A stretch of DNA of 64,000 nucleotides from Rahnella bonaserana (GTDB lineage: Bacteria; Pseudomonadota; Gammaproteobacteria; Enterobacterales; Enterobacteriaceae). The stretch lies in NCBI RefSeq assembly GCF_019049675.1, contig NZ_JAFMOW010000056.1:62001-126000 (forward strand), in the 5' to 3' direction. The notes under the pieces are model-generated. The model worked only from the letters and a program-made list of their open reading frames with translations, was not told where the DNA came from and ran no database searches. Shown here one piece after another: positions 9,240 through 18,852 of the stretch (its first letter is position 1; every line of letters starts with the position of its first letter). A program made the position numbers and the translations under genes.

Positions 9240-9902
9240 TTACTGCAACGGACTGAGGGTGATCTCGACGCGACGGTTCTGCGCTTTGCCCGCTTCTGTG
9301 CTGTTGCTGGCAATCGGATTGTCCGGGCCTGCGCCCGTGGTGTGGACGCGGCTGCCTTCAACACCCTGCGTGATCAGGGCACTGCCCACGCCGTCAGCAC
9401 GTTGCTGCGAGAGTTTCATGTTGAGCGCACGGGTACCGGTGCTGTCGGTGTAACCGACGACGTTGACGGCAGTTTTCGGATACTCTTTCAGCACCATCGC
9501 GACGCCGGTCAGCGTGTTAGCGCCGGCAGGTTTCAGCGTGCTGCTGTTGGTATCGAAGGTCACGTTGTTCGGCATGTTCAGCACGATGTTATCGCCCTGA
9601 CGGGTCACGCTGACGCCGGTGCCTTTCATTTTGTCGCGCAGTTTAGATTCCTGCACATCCATGTAATAACCTGCACCGCCGCCCAGTGCGGCACCGGCTG
9701 CGGCACCGATCAGCGCGCCTTTGCCGCGGTCATGTTTAGAGGAAGACAGCATACCGACGCCTGCGCCGAGCGCGGCCCCAAGACCTGCGCCAATGCCGGA
9801 TTTCCCTGCTTCTGATTCGCCGGTGTAAGGGTTCGTGGTACAGGCTGACAGGCCCAGGGTGACGCAAAGAACGCCCGCAACCACAACTAATCTTTTGCTC
9901 AT
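9240..9902 (-). CDS. yiaD: OmpA-family outer membrane lipoprotein YiaD
   Basis: A 220-residue lipoprotein. The signal peptide ends in a lipobox (LGLSAC, Cys21), followed by a glycine/alanine-rich double segment of the glycine-zipper type (about residues 36-80). The C-terminal OmpA-like peptidoglycan-binding domain is at about 105-220 (NVTFDTNSSTLKPAG, VVGYTDSTG, NRRVEI). It should anchor in the outer membrane and bind peptidoglycan. E. coli YiaD is 219 aa and can suppress a bamD mutant. Here it is monocistronic, with its own terminator at 9197-9216. Confidence 0.92.
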   Translation of the reverse strand: MSKRLVVVAGVLCVTLGLSACTTNPYTGESEAGKSGIGAGLGAALGAGVGMLSSSKHDRGKGALIGAAAGAALGGGAGYYMDVQESKLRDKMKGTGVSVTRQGDNIVLNMPNNVTFDTNSSTLKPAGANTLTGVAMVLKEYPKTAVNVVGYTDSTGTRALNMKLSQQRADGVGSALITQGVEGSRVHTTGAGPDNPIASNSTEAGKAQNRRVEITLSPLQ

Positions 9903-10123
9903 CTTATTTCCTTCAGGATGTTTATTATTCAGAACTTAACCGTTGCGTTATGACTTCGCGCTTTCTGAGAAGTTGCACAGAAAAAGGTGTCAAAACATAA
10001 ACAAATGCAACGGGAGGACATCAGTCCTGCGGCGTTCTGGCGCTCTTTATGCGCAATTTCGCGGTGTTAAGCAGTAGGAGAATTCCGGATATCCCTTTTT
10101 GTATTTTTACGCGTTTCAGGAAC

Positions 10124-10567
10124 TTATTCAGAAAGGGGGTGGAACCAGCGCAGGATATAGGTCGGTAAGTCAGTGCCGGGGTGAAAGGTACGGGCGGTGA
10201 TTTCAAACTTTTCCTTATGATAGAACGCGACAGCGCGATGATTCTGCTGATAGACCTCCAGCAGCAGCACCGGGTATTCCTCTTTCGCTGCGCCCATCAG
10301 CCTTTGTGCGGTGCCATCGCCGTAATGGGATTCGTCGACAAAAAGCGCACCGATAAACTGCTGATTGAGCACGCCGATAAATCCGCAAATCACATCATTG
10401 GCATCGCAGTCTACCCAGACCCGCGCTTTGGGCAGAAAATCCTCCCTGACCATTTGCAGGCTTTCAATCCAGTAAGAATCGGCGATAAAAGGATGGGAAA
10501 GTAATGAGCTGCGCAGCCACAGCATCAGAATGGCTTCGGTATCGCCGGGCTGCGCAGCGCGGATCAT
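10124..10567 (-). CDS. yiaC: GNAT N-acetyltransferase YiaC
   Basis: A 147-residue GNAT protein resembling E. coli YiaC (146 aa), which can act as a protein lysine acetyltransferase. Shared features are MIRAAQ at the start, the HPFIADSYW segment, GDGTAQRLM in the acetyl-CoA loop, LLLEVYQQN and AVAFYHKEKF. The ATG at 10567 overlaps the tag stop by 4 bp (ATGA), so it is translationally coupled to tag as in E. coli. The substrate is not predictable from sequence. bisC, which separates yiaC from yiaD in E. coli, is missing here. Confidence 0.85.
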   Translation of the reverse strand: MIRAAQPGDTEAILMLWLRSSLLSHPFIADSYWIESLQMVREDFLPKARVWVDCDANDVICGFIGVLNQQFIGALFVDESHYGDGTAQRLMGAAKEEYPVLLLEVYQQNHRAVAFYHKEKFEITARTFHPGTDLPTYILRWFHPLSE

Positions 10568-11136
10568 GACGGCTGATTCGCGGGATGGCAGAAGCAATAC
10601 GACTGATGATCGTTCACCAGCCCGGCGGCCTGCATAAAGGCATAACAAATCGTGGATCCGATGAATTTAAAACCTTTCTTTTTCAGCGCTTTGGACATGG
10701 CATCTGACACCGCCGTTTTTGCCGGAACGCCTTCGGGCCCGAGCGGATTATTGATGACCGGTTGACCGCCAACAAAATTCCAGATGAATTCCGAGAAGCT
10801 TTCGCCGCTGGCTTCCATTGCCAGATACGCCTGTGCGTTGACGATAATGGCTTTAATTTTCCCGCGATGACGAATAATACCCGCATCGAGCACCAGACGT
10901 TCCACATCATCATCGGTCATTTTCGCGATACGTTTGGGGTCAAAATGATGGAAATTCTGACGATAGTTCTCACGCTTTCTCAGCACGGTTATCCACGAAA
11001 GCCCCGCCTGCTGGCCTTCGAGGCACAGCATTTCAAACAGTTCGCGGCCATCCTGAACCGGAACGCCCCATTCTTTATCGTGATATTCGAGGTAAACCGG
11101 CTCTTTCGAAACCCAGCTGCATCGGGTGGTCGCCAT
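10564..11136 (-). CDS. tag: DNA-3-methyladenine glycosylase I
   Basis: A 190-residue constitutive repair glycosylase that excises 3-methyladenine from alkylated DNA. Family hallmarks are the N-terminal zinc Cys (Cys6), YHDKEWGVP, CLEGQQAGLSWITVL with the active-site Glu, DAGIIRHRGKI, and the C-terminal zinc ligands in the NDHQSYCFC segment. It is 3 residues longer than E. coli Tag (187 aa). It is the first gene of a two-gene unit with yiaC. Confidence 0.95.
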   Translation of the reverse strand: MATTRCSWVSKEPVYLEYHDKEWGVPVQDGRELFEMLCLEGQQAGLSWITVLRKRENYRQNFHHFDPKRIAKMTDDDVERLVLDAGIIRHRGKIKAIIVNAQAYLAMEASGESFSEFIWNFVGGQPVINNPLGPEGVPAKTAVSDAMSKALKKKGFKFIGSTICYAFMQAAGLVNDHQSYCFCHPANQPS

Positions 11137-11328
11137 TCTGTTGTCCTTATAAGAGGCTTAAATGCGTGGCGTCAGTGTGTGGCTTCTCGGATAACTCTGC
11201 AACGTCGCAATTTCTAAACCTCTGCCTTGACGCTGGTCGGATCTGAACAATATTTAAAGCCACTTATTACGCAATCCTTACATTCAATCATAGCGTTGCG
11301 ACACCGATTTTTTAGGGATATCACACTT

Positions 11329-13335
11329 ATGACCGGCAAAAAGACGTCCAGATTACGGCTAACGAAAGGGGCATTTACGGTGGCGCTATGCCTGGGATTA
11401 CAGGTTCCGGCGCAGGCTTTTGACCAGCTTTATGTGTTCGGTGACAGCCTGAGTGATACCGGCAATATTGGCCGCTGGACCTTCGACAGCAGCTCACATC
11501 AGCTTTATGACGAAATCCTGGCGAACAACATCGGCACAACGTTAACGCCGTCCTCAAAAGGCGGCCTGAACTATGCCGAAGGCGGCGGTGTCGCGGTTCC
11601 GGGACTGGATTCCGATTACACTACTCAGGATCAGGTCAGAAGCTATCTGGCCTCGACCGGCGGCAAAGCCGACCCGAACGGGCTGTATGTGCACTGGATT
11701 GGCGGTAACGATCTGGCCGCGGCGGCACTGAGCCTTAACCCGATCACGGCGGTGGAAATTGCCACCAACAGCGCGACGCAGGCGGCCTCGCAGGTGAATG
11801 ATTTACTCAAAGCCGGTGCCGGAACAGTGGTGGTGCCAACGGTGCCCAATATCGGTCTGACGCCGGTGCTGATGGAAGGCGTGATACAGGTCGGATTACT
11901 GCCGGTGCAGCAACAGGCGCTGGAAGCGGCATATCAGTATCTTAATGGGCAAAATACGCCGGATGCCGATGCCCGCACCGAAGCCATTCATAATGCGCTG
12001 GCGGCCGCTGCGGCGGAAGGCTCCGGCATTCCGCTGGTGCAGGACGTGATCGCCAAAGGGCTGGCAGCGGCTTATGACGCGCTGAAAGACGTGGCAGGCG
12101 GCCTGACAGACACCTACAACACCACCGAAGATATCGCGCTGGCGAAAACCGGCGGCAATATTGCGCGTGTGGATATCAACGGGCTGTTCAACGAAGTGGT
12201 AGCCGATCCGGCGTTATACGGTTTCGCCAACACGGCCGGTACGGCCTGTCCGGTCGGGACATCCGCATCGGAATGTACCTCGAACCTGCCGGGCTTCGAC
12301 ACCAGCAAAGCTTTCCTGTTTTCCGACCATTTCCATCCGACACCTCAGGCGCATGCGCTGATCGCCCAGTATATGCAATCGGTGATCGATGCGCCGCTGG
12401 AGGCTTCGGCGCTGAGTCAGGGATCGCTGGCGCTGGCGAGAAATACGCAGGGATTGCTCGACAGCCGTTATCAGCAGCTGCGCACGCAGGATAACGATGC
12501 CGGCACCTTTGGCATGTTTGGCGGTTACGCCGGACAAAGTGCAGACAGCAAATTCAGTCCGTCGATGGGACTGGGCGATGGCGATTTAACCTCTAACTCG
12601 CTCAATATCGGCATGGATTATCAGATGACCGATCGCTGGATGATGGGGCTGATGATTTCCGGTTCAGACGATAAACAGGATCCGACCGACCATTACAGCT
12701 ACCGCACACGCGGCTGGATGGCGACGGCGTTCACCGGCATTAAAATCGCCGAAAATGGCTGGATCAACGGCGATGTGCATTATGGTTCGCTCAATTATGA
12801 CGACATCGAGCGCCGTATCACCCTCGGGCCAACCACCCGTACCGAACGTGGCGATACCGACGGTAAGCAGGTCGGCGGACGCGTCACCGCAGGCTGGGAT
12901 TTCCCTGTCCTGCCGGTGCTGAAAACCGGGCCGGTGGCGCAATACAGCTGGGATTACAGCAGTGTTGACGGCTACAGCGAGAAAGGTAACAACAGCACCT
13001 CGATGCGTTTTGGCGATCAGACTTCCCATTCACAAATCGGCGCACTGGGCTGGCGTGTCAATGCAGAACTTGGCATCGTCAATCCTTATGCACAGGTGAC
13101 GTATGACCGGCAGTTTGGGGACAAAACCTACACCACCACCGGCGCGATCAAATCCACCCGCACGCGGTTCAGCCGCACCACCGGCGAGCAGGATGACGAC
13201 TGGGTTGATATGACCGCAGGCTTAAACGTGCAAATCACCCACAGCATTTCGGCATTTGCTGCTATTTCACAAACCACCGGACTGGATTCCGGCGAACAAA
13301 CGTCCTACAACGCCGGGATCAGTGCACGGTTTTAA
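11329..13335 (+). CDS. Autotransporter GDSL esterase/lipase (EstA/ApeE type)
   Basis: A 668-residue autotransporter. The signal peptide ends at AQA (residue 30). The passenger is a GDSL hydrolase with nucleophile Ser40 in FGDSLSDTG, the GGNDL block with its Asn, and the DHFHPT block with Asp and His. The C-terminal part, about residues 390-668, is a beta-barrel ending in Phe (SARF), as outer membrane proteins do. The ATG at 11329 is chosen because the signal peptide then starts normally; an upstream frame from 11227 lacks one. The enzyme would be displayed on the cell surface and hydrolyse esters. It lies alone between tag and glyQ. Confidence 0.9.
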   Translation: MTGKKTSRLRLTKGAFTVALCLGLQVPAQAFDQLYVFGDSLSDTGNIGRWTFDSSSHQLYDEILANNIGTTLTPSSKGGLNYAEGGGVAVPGLDSDYTTQDQVRSYLASTGGKADPNGLYVHWIGGNDLAAAALSLNPITAVEIATNSATQAASQVNDLLKAGAGTVVVPTVPNIGLTPVLMEGVIQVGLLPVQQQALEAAYQYLNGQNTPDADARTEAIHNALAAAAAEGSGIPLVQDVIAKGLAAAYDALKDVAGGLTDTYNTTEDIALAKTGGNIARVDINGLFNEVVADPALYGFANTAGTACPVGTSASECTSNLPGFDTSKAFLFSDHFHPTPQAHALIAQYMQSVIDAPLEASALSQGSLALARNTQGLLDSRYQQLRTQDNDAGTFGMFGGYAGQSADSKFSPSMGLGDGDLTSNSLNIGMDYQMTDRWMMGLMISGSDDKQDPTDHYSYRTRGWMATAFTGIKIAENGWINGDVHYGSLNYDDIERRITLGPTTRTERGDTDGKQVGGRVTAGWDFPVLPVLKTGPVAQYSWDYSSVDGYSEKGNNSTSMRFGDQTSHSQIGALGWRVNAELGIVNPYAQVTYDRQFGDKTYTTTGAIKSTRTRFSRTTGEQDDDWVDMTAGLNVQITHSISAFAAISQTTGLDSGEQTSYNAGISARF

Positions 13336-13339
13336 CGGT

Positions 13340-13362
13340 AAAAGGGGCGTTAAGCCCCTTTT
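13340..13362. terminator. Rho-independent terminator after the autotransporter gene
   Basis: A 9-bp stem AAAAGGGGC/GCCCCTTTT with a 5-nt loop, starting 5 bp after the stop codon. T-rich flanks on the plus strand. Confidence 0.85.
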
Positions 13363-13429
13363 ACTTTCCAAAAATTCGCGCCGAAACTTAAACACTGCCT
13401 CTCCGTATGTCTCAGTCGCCTGATTCTGG

Positions 13430-13458
13430 CTGATTATCTTCCGTTCAGCGGGTATACT
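13430..13458 (+). promoter_or_regulatory. Probable glyQS promoter
   Basis: A near-consensus -10 box TATACT at 13453-13458 with a weak -35 candidate (CTGATT) 17 bp upstream. Transcription would start about 35-40 nt before the glyQ ATG. Confidence 0.5.
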
Positions 13459-13501
13459 GTCGCATTCTCTTTACACCCACTTTCTCGCGTGCGAATCCAA
13501 C

Positions 13502-14416
13502 ATGCAAAAGTTTGATACCAAGACATTTCAGGGCCTGATCCTGACACTGCAAGACTATTGGGCGCAGCAAGGCTGCACCATTGTTCAACCGCTGGATATG
13601 GAAGTCGGCGCGGGCACCTCGCACCCGATGACCAGCCTGCGCGCACTCGGCCCTGAGCCTTTTGCGGCAGCATATGTTCAGCCATCACGCCGTCCGACCG
13701 ACGGCCGCTACGGCGAAAACCCGAACCGCCTGCAGCACTATTATCAGTTCCAGGTGATGATCAAACCTTCACCGGAAAACATTCAGGAGCTGTACCTCGG
13801 CTCGCTGAAAGAGCTGGGTCTTGACCCGCTGATCCACGATATCCGCTTCGTTGAAGACAACTGGGAAAACCCGACGCTCGGCGCCTGGGGTCTTGGCTGG
13901 GAAGTGTGGCTGAACGGCATGGAAGTGACGCAGTTCACTTACTTCCAGCAGGTCGGCGGCCTGGAATGTAAACCGGTAACCGGCGAAATCACGTACGGTC
14001 TGGAACGTCTGGCGATGTACATCCAGGGCGTGGACAGTGTTTACGATCTGGTCTGGAGCAACGGTCCGCTGGGTAAAACCACCTACGGCGACGTGTTCCA
14101 TCAGAACGAAGTTGAGCAATCGACGTATAACTTTGAATACGCGGATGTCGATTTCCTGTTCACCTGTTTTGAACAGCACGAGAAAGAAGCGCAAACCCTG
14201 CTGGCGCTCGAAAAGCCACTGGCACTGCCGGCGTACGAGCGCATCCTGAAAGCGGCCCATTGCTTCAACCTGCTCGACGCGCGTAAAGCGATTTCTGTGA
14301 CTGAACGTCAGCGCTACATTCTGCGCATCCGTACCCTGACTAAAGCGGTAGCTGAGGCGTATTACGCTTCCCGCGAAGTGCTGGGCTTCCCGATGTGCAA
14401 AAAGAACGAGAAGTGA
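13502..14416 (+). CDS. glyQ: Glycyl-tRNA synthetase alpha subunit
   Basis: A 304-residue class II synthetase alpha subunit (E. coli 303 aa). It forms the alpha2beta2 glycyl-tRNA synthetase that charges tRNA-Gly. Recognisable blocks: [17 protein letters not shown] at the start, [20 protein letters not shown] (motif 2 type) and [12 protein letters not shown] (motif 3 type). glyS follows after 9 bp, so the two subunits are co-translated. Confidence 0.97.
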   Translation: MQKFDTKTFQGLILTLQDYWAQQGCTIVQPLDMEVGAGTSHPMTSLRALGPEPFAAAYVQPSRRPTDGRYGENPNRLQHYYQFQVMIKPSPENIQELYLGSLKELGLDPLIHDIRFVEDNWENPTLGAWGLGWEVWLNGMEVTQFTYFQQVGGLECKPVTGEITYGLERLAMYIQGVDSVYDLVWSNGPLGKTTYGDVFHQNEVEQSTYNFEYADVDFLFTCFEQHEKEAQTLLALEKPLALPAYERILKAAHCFNLLDARKAISVTERQRYILRIRTLTKAVAEAYYASREVLGFPMCKKNEK

Positions 14417-14425
14417 GATAAGTCC

Positions 14426-16495
14426 ATGACTGAAAAAACATTTCTGGTGGAAATCGGCACGGAAGAACTGCCACCGAAGGCTCTGCGCAGCCTTGCTGAA
14501 TCTTTTGCAGCTAACCTGACTGCGGAGCTGGATGCGGCAAATCTGCCACACGGCGACGTAAAATGGTTTGCAGCTCCGCGCCGTCTGGCGCTGAAAGTCT
14601 CCGGTCTGCATGAATCCCAGGCTGACCGCGAAGTTGAAAAACGCGGTCCGGCTGTGGCGCAGGCATTCGATGCCGAAGGCAAACCAAGCAAAGCCGCTGA
14701 AGGCTGGGCTCGTGGTTGCGGTATCACCGTTGATCAGGCCGATCGTCTGGTCACCGACAAAGGGGAATGGCTGGTTTACCGTGCGCACGTCAAAGGCGAA
14801 AGCGCGCAACAACTGCTGCCTGCGATGATCGCCACGTCTCTGGCTAAACTGCCAATTCCTAAACTGATGCGCTGGGGCGATTCCGACGTGCAGTTTGTGC
14901 GTCCGGTTCACACCGTGACCCTGCTGTTAGGCGATGAGCTGATCCCGGCGAAAATCCTCGGTATCGATTCTGGCCGCACTCTTCGCGGTCACCGCTTTAT
15001 GGGCGAGCCTGAATTCACCATCGACAACGCTGATCAGTATCCGCAAATTCTGCTGGAACGCGGCAAAGTCATTGCTGATTACGAACAGCGTAAAGCGCTG
15101 ATCAAACAGGATGCTGAGAAAGCGGCGAAAGAGATTGGCGGCATCGCCGATCTGAGCGAAAGCCTGCTGGAAGAAGTGGCGTCGCTGGTTGAATGGCCGG
15201 TGGTTCTGACCGCGAAATTCGAAGAGAAATTCCTGGCGGTTCCGGCTGAAGCGCTGGTTTACACCATGAAAGGCGACCAGAAGTATTTCCCGGTGTACGA
15301 CGCTGCGGGTAAACTTCTGCCGAACTTCATCTTCGTGGCTAACATCGAATCGAAAGATCCGCAGCAAATCATTTCCGGTAACGAGAAAGTGGTGCGTCCG
15401 CGTCTGGCCGATGCCGAATTCTTCTTCAATACCGACCGCAAAAAACGTCTCGAAGATAACCTGCCGCGTCTGGAAACCGTGTTGTTCCAGAAACAGCTGG
15501 GTACGCTGCGCGACAAAACCGACCGCATTCAGGCGCTGTCAGGCTGGATCGCTGAGAAAATCGGTGCCAACGTTGAGAACGCCAAACGTGCCGGTCTGCT
15601 GTCAAAATGTGATCTGATGACCAACATGGTCTTCGAATTCACTGACACGCAGGGCGTGATGGGCATGCACTATGCGCGTCACGACGGCGAGCAGGAAGAA
15701 GTTGCGGTTGCGCTGAATGAACAGTATCAGCCACGCTTTGCAGGCGACGAGTTACCGGCTTCGCTCGTAGCGTGCGCGCTGGCAATCGCTGACAAGATGG
15801 ACACCCTGGCCGGTATTTTCGGCATCGGTCAACATCCGAAAGGCGACAAAGACCCGTTCGCACTGCGTCGTGCCGCGCTGGGTGTTCTGCGTATCATCGT
15901 TGAGAAAAACCTGCCGCTTGATCTGCAAACCCTGACCGAAGAAGCGGTGCGCCTGTACGGTGACAAGCTGACTAACGCCAAAGTTGTCGATGAAGTGGTT
16001 GATTTCATGCTCGGTCGTTTCCGTGCGTGGTATCAGGAAGAAGGTCACGCAGTCGATACCATTCAGGCTGTGCTGGCACGTCGTCCGACCAAACCGGCAG
16101 ATTTCGATGCGCGTGTGAAAGCGGTGAGCTACTTCCGTACGCTGGATGAAGCGGCAACGCTGGCTGCGGCCAACAAACGTGTGTCGAACATTCTGGCGAA
16201 ATCCACCGATGTTCTGCTGGATCACGTCCACGCGTCCGTGCTGAAAGAACCTGCTGAGCTGAAACTGGCAACGCATCTGGTGGTTCTGCGCGACAAACTG
16301 GAACCGCTGTTTGCGGCCGGTGAGTACAAAGAAGCGCTGGTAGAACTGGCTGCGCTGCGCGAAACCGTCGATACGTTCTTTGATACCGTGATGGTAATGG
16401 ATGAGAACGAAGCGGTGCGTATCAACCGTCTGACCCTGCTGTCTAAACTGCGTGAGCTGTTCCTGCAGGTGGCGGATATTTCGCTGCTTCAGTAA
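14426..16495 (+). CDS. glyS: Glycyl-tRNA synthetase beta subunit
   Basis: A 689-residue beta subunit, identical in length to E. coli GlyS. It provides tRNA recognition for the alpha2beta2 enzyme. The N-terminus [15 protein letters not shown] is diagnostic, as is [11 protein letters not shown]; an HD-like region ([14 protein letters not shown]) and the C-terminal anticodon-binding helices follow. It lies 9 bp after glyQ. A palindromic repeat element starts 6 bp after its stop codon. Confidence 0.97.
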   Translation: MTEKTFLVEIGTEELPPKALRSLAESFAANLTAELDAANLPHGDVKWFAAPRRLALKVSGLHESQADREVEKRGPAVAQAFDAEGKPSKAAEGWARGCGITVDQADRLVTDKGEWLVYRAHVKGESAQQLLPAMIATSLAKLPIPKLMRWGDSDVQFVRPVHTVTLLLGDELIPAKILGIDSGRTLRGHRFMGEPEFTIDNADQYPQILLERGKVIADYEQRKALIKQDAEKAAKEIGGIADLSESLLEEVASLVEWPVVLTAKFEEKFLAVPAEALVYTMKGDQKYFPVYDAAGKLLPNFIFVANIESKDPQQIISGNEKVVRPRLADAEFFFNTDRKKRLEDNLPRLETVLFQKQLGTLRDKTDRIQALSGWIAEKIGANVENAKRAGLLSKCDLMTNMVFEFTDTQGVMGMHYARHDGEQEEVAVALNEQYQPRFAGDELPASLVACALAIADKMDTLAGIFGIGQHPKGDKDPFALRRAALGVLRIIVEKNLPLDLQTLTEEAVRLYGDKLTNAKVVDEVVDFMLGRFRAWYQEEGHAVDTIQAVLARRPTKPADFDARVKAVSYFRTLDEAATLAAANKRVSNILAKSTDVLLDHVHASVLKEPAELKLATHLVVLRDKLEPLFAAGEYKEALVELAALRETVDTFFDTVMVMDENEAVRINRLTLLSKLRELFLQVADISLLQ

Positions 16496-16501
16496 GTTAA
16501 G

Positions 16502-16637
16502 TTTTTGCTCCCTCCTCTGCGAAGGGGAGGGTTGGGGTGAGGTATTACAGCAACATCAAAAAGTTGAAGTATGCGTGGACCCTCGTTTTGTCTTTAATAC
16601 CCCCTCCCAGCCTCCCCCTTCGCAGGGGGAGGAGCAA
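16502..16637. repeat. Palindromic intergenic repeat, copy 1 (full, two arms)
   Basis: Two inverted arms of about 45 bp (16502-16547 and 16593-16637). Each holds an inner hairpin around TGCGAAG/CTTCGCA flanked by C- and G-runs, and each ends in a TATTA/TAATA motif. The arms are separated by 45 bp of unrelated sequence. Related copies lie at 25541, 38336, 50087 and 57844. It fills the glyS-yiaF gap and may stabilise the glyS mRNA 3' end or act as a BIME-like element. Confidence 0.8.
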
Positions 16638-16779
16638 GGCAGCTTATCGGATGCCAATTTCTGCGCTTTTTTAAAAAGCGTTATCCCCCCAATTGTTCTA
16701 TTCTATAACCCGCATGGAATGCACAGCATCGGCAGGGAACTGGCCGGAAGAAGAACATTGAAATCAGGAGTCAGGACTC

Positions 16780-17502
16780 ATGGCTGTAGGGATCAGAAGC
16801 GGTGTATTTTCTCGCTGGCTGGCGCCGTTTATCGCACTGCTGGTTGTTTTCCAGCTCACTGCCTGTGGCGATAAAGAACCGGAACAACGCAAAGCCTTTA
16901 TCGATTATTTGCAAAATACCGTCATGCGCAGCGGGCAAAACCTGCCTTCGCTGAGTGAAGATCAGAAACAACGTTTTGGTAATTACGCGAATGACTACGG
17001 CATTATCCTGTCGTTCTCCCGCCAGATGAAGGGTGCCGTTGATGGCAGCCTGGTACCGGTGGTCAGCGCGATTGGTCAGGTGCGTACTCCGCAGGATTAC
17101 ATGACCCAGCGCAGTGCGTTGCAACAGGCGGCCAGCACCTTGAGCATGCTGAATGCACAATTGCGTGATTCAAAAGTGAAAGCTGATACGGCCATGGCTG
17201 CACTGAAACAACCGGACGATCTGAAAGCGGTCTACGGCCAGGTATACAACACCGTTGTTACCCAGCCAGCTAACGTGCTGACGCCTCTGGTGCCAGCGCT
17301 GCAGAGCTTCACGCAGGATATCGTCTCTGTTGGTGATTACCTGCAACAACAGGGCACTCAGGTCGCTTTTGCCAATGGCGGCGTACAGTTCCCGACGCAG
17401 CAGCAGGCAACACAATACAACACCATGATGTCCAATCTGGTCGGCAAACAGCAGACATTGCTTCAGGCGCAGAAAGTCGCCCAGGGCGATTTCAGCAACT
17501 AA
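16780..17502 (+). CDS. yiaF: DUF3053 lipoprotein YiaF
   Basis: A 240-residue predicted lipoprotein (lipobox LTAC, Cys29), similar along its length to E. coli YiaF (236 aa, DUF3053, function unknown). The block RKAFIDYLQNTVMRSG after the lipid Cys and GDYLQQQGTQVAF near the C-terminus are the clearest matches. Long helices dominate. AGGA lies just before the ATG. It has its own terminator at 17527. Confidence 0.88.
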   Translation: MAVGIRSGVFSRWLAPFIALLVVFQLTACGDKEPEQRKAFIDYLQNTVMRSGQNLPSLSEDQKQRFGNYANDYGIILSFSRQMKGAVDGSLVPVVSAIGQVRTPQDYMTQRSALQQAASTLSMLNAQLRDSKVKADTAMAALKQPDDLKAVYGQVYNTVVTQPANVLTPLVPALQSFTQDIVSVGDYLQQQGTQVAFANGGVQFPTQQQATQYNTMMSNLVGKQQTLLQAQKVAQGDFSN

Positions 17503-17526
17503 GCCAGTTAGTGTTGTGATGAACTT

Positions 17527-17554
17527 AAGCCACGCTCAAATGCGTGGCTTTTTT
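17527..17554 (+). terminator. Rho-independent terminator of yiaF
   Basis: A 9-bp stem AAGCCACGC/GCGTGGCTT with a 6-nt loop, followed by a T-run, 25 bp after the yiaF stop. Confidence 0.88.
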
Positions 17555-17680
17555 ATTTCCGCCGTTCCTGCTCTTACATTTATAAAAAATGACAATTTTT
17601 ACCCTGCAAATCCTGCTGATTTCCTCTACTTTTGAAGGCAACTGTCCGTTTATCCCCGTATTTCATATTAAGGATTTTTG

Positions 17681-18475
17681 ATGAAACGTCAGACGATGAC
17701 TCTGTTGGCTTCTCTGGTGCTGGCTCCGACGCTGGCTTTTGCTGCCGACAGCGCAACCGCAGATTTCACCCCGGCGCAGCAGGAAGCCATTGGTAAAATT
17801 GCGGCAGATTACATGTTGCAGCATCCGGAAATTCTGGTGCAGGTCAGCCAGAAATTGCAGGCAAAGCAGGCGGATCAGCAACAACAGCAGACCCTGAGTG
17901 CAGTGCTGGCAAACGCCAAAGCGCTGGTGAATGACCCGGCGACCCCAAGCTTCGGCCCGAAAGATGCCAAAGTAGCCTTTGTGGAATTCTTCGATTACCA
18001 GTGCCTGTATTGCAGTCACATGGCGCCGCTGGTCGAGCAGACAGTGAAAGCCAATCCGAACGTGCGTTTCGTCTTTAAAGAATGGCCAATCTTCGGTGAC
18101 CGCTGGAAAGCATCAATTACTGCGGCTGAAACCGGTATGGCGATCTGGAAAGAAAAAGGCGCTCAGGCGTACTTTGATTATCACAACAGCATTTACCGCA
18201 CCGGCCATGATGAAGGCAAACTGACCGATGCCGATATCGCGGGCGCAGTGAAAGCCGCCAAAGCCACAGCACCGACCGACGCGCAGCGTAAAGCGACGCA
18301 CGAAGCCATCGCCTCGAACGATGAACTGGCGCGTACGCTGGGCTTCAGCGGCACGCCGGGCTTTGTCGTGATGCCAACCAGCGGCGCGACCGCTGAAAAC
18401 ACCACCGTGCTGCCGGGCGCCGTGTCTGCGGAAGAATTGCAGGCCGCTATCGTGAAGGCGCAGGGCGGGAAATAA
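17681..18475 (+). CDS. Periplasmic DsbA-family thiol:disulfide oxidoreductase (Com1/ScsC-like)
   Basis: A 264-residue exported thioredoxin-fold protein. The signal peptide ends at AFA (about residue 22). A glutamine-rich helical N-terminal extension (about 25-85) precedes the thioredoxin domain with active site CLYC, and a cis-proline loop GTPGFVV. An N-terminal helical region of this kind mediates oligomerisation in Com1/ScsC-type proteins; here that is inference. It could act as an oxidase or an isomerase on periplasmic proteins. The ATG at 17681 follows AAGGA; a TTG directly before it is not needed. It stands alone, with a terminator after it. Confidence 0.85.
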   Translation: MKRQTMTLLASLVLAPTLAFAADSATADFTPAQQEAIGKIAADYMLQHPEILVQVSQKLQAKQADQQQQQTLSAVLANAKALVNDPATPSFGPKDAKVAFVEFFDYQCLYCSHMAPLVEQTVKANPNVRFVFKEWPIFGDRWKASITAAETGMAIWKEKGAQAYFDYHNSIYRTGHDEGKLTDADIAGAVKAAKATAPTDAQRKATHEAIASNDELARTLGFSGTPGFVVMPTSGATAENTTVLPGAVSAEELQAAIVKAQGGK

Positions 18476-18496
18476 TTTCCTCTTCCGGGACACGAT

Positions 18497-18533
18497 AAAA
18501 AACGGCGGACTGTCTGACAGTTCGCCGTTTTGA
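18497..18533. terminator. Rho-independent terminator after the DsbA-family gene
   Basis: A long stem pairing AAAACGGCG.ACTGT with ACAGT.CGCCGTTTT around a 3-nt loop, beginning about 22 bp after the stop codon. Confidence 0.85.
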
Positions 18534-18650
18534 TTTCCGCTCCCGCCTGTAATTTTATTTCAACATCGCCTCCGTAAACTCATTTTTCCATTCCCGTGAC
18601 ACATCTGAATGCTTTTTAAGCGAAATACGCAAGCCTGCCTAAAAATACTT

Positions 18651-18666
18651 TGTGATGAATATCACG
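18651..18666. promoter_or_regulatory. CRP site 1 upstream of mtlA
   Basis: TGTGATGAATATCACG matches TGTGA-N6-TCACA at 9 of 10 core positions. Confidence 0.7.
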
Positions 18667-18694
18667 TTTTAATGATAAAGAATCGTTAACAAAT

Positions 18695-18710
18695 AGTGAT
18701 TTACGTCACG
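18695..18710. promoter_or_regulatory. CRP site 2 upstream of mtlA
   Basis: AGTGATTTACGTCACG matches the CRP core with correct N6 spacing but one change in each half. Confidence 0.6.
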
Positions 18711-18767
18711 TTTTTGTCATCGTCAGGCTCAAAAAATCGTCAGTGTAGCTGGGTTACAGGGGTTTTT

Positions 18768-18783
18768 TGTGATCGTGATCACC
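18768..18783. promoter_or_regulatory. CRP site 3 upstream of mtlA
   Basis: TGTGATCGTGATCACC matches TGTGA-N6-TCACA at 9 of 10 core positions. Confidence 0.7.
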
Positions 18784-18811
18784 AAAAGTAAGGGGGTGGT
18801 GGCCGTATACG

Positions 18812-18827
18812 TGTGATCTCCGTCACG
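18812..18827. promoter_or_regulatory. CRP site 4 upstream of mtlA
   Basis: TGTGATCTCCGTCACG. Its centre is about 45 bp before the start point expected from the TATAAT box, close to a class II activator position. Confidence 0.7.
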
Positions 18828-18852
18828 GGCTGCCGGGTGGCTACGCGAGGCC

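Noticed and set aside
13769-14911. A 380-codon open frame antisense to glyQ/glyS
   Set aside because: Shadow of the two synthetase genes; no recognisable motif, and it spans the junction of two certain genes.
16502-16637. CRISPR-like array of palindromic repeats
   Set aside because: Copies are 9-13 kb apart, differ in arm order, and have no regular spacers or cas genes.
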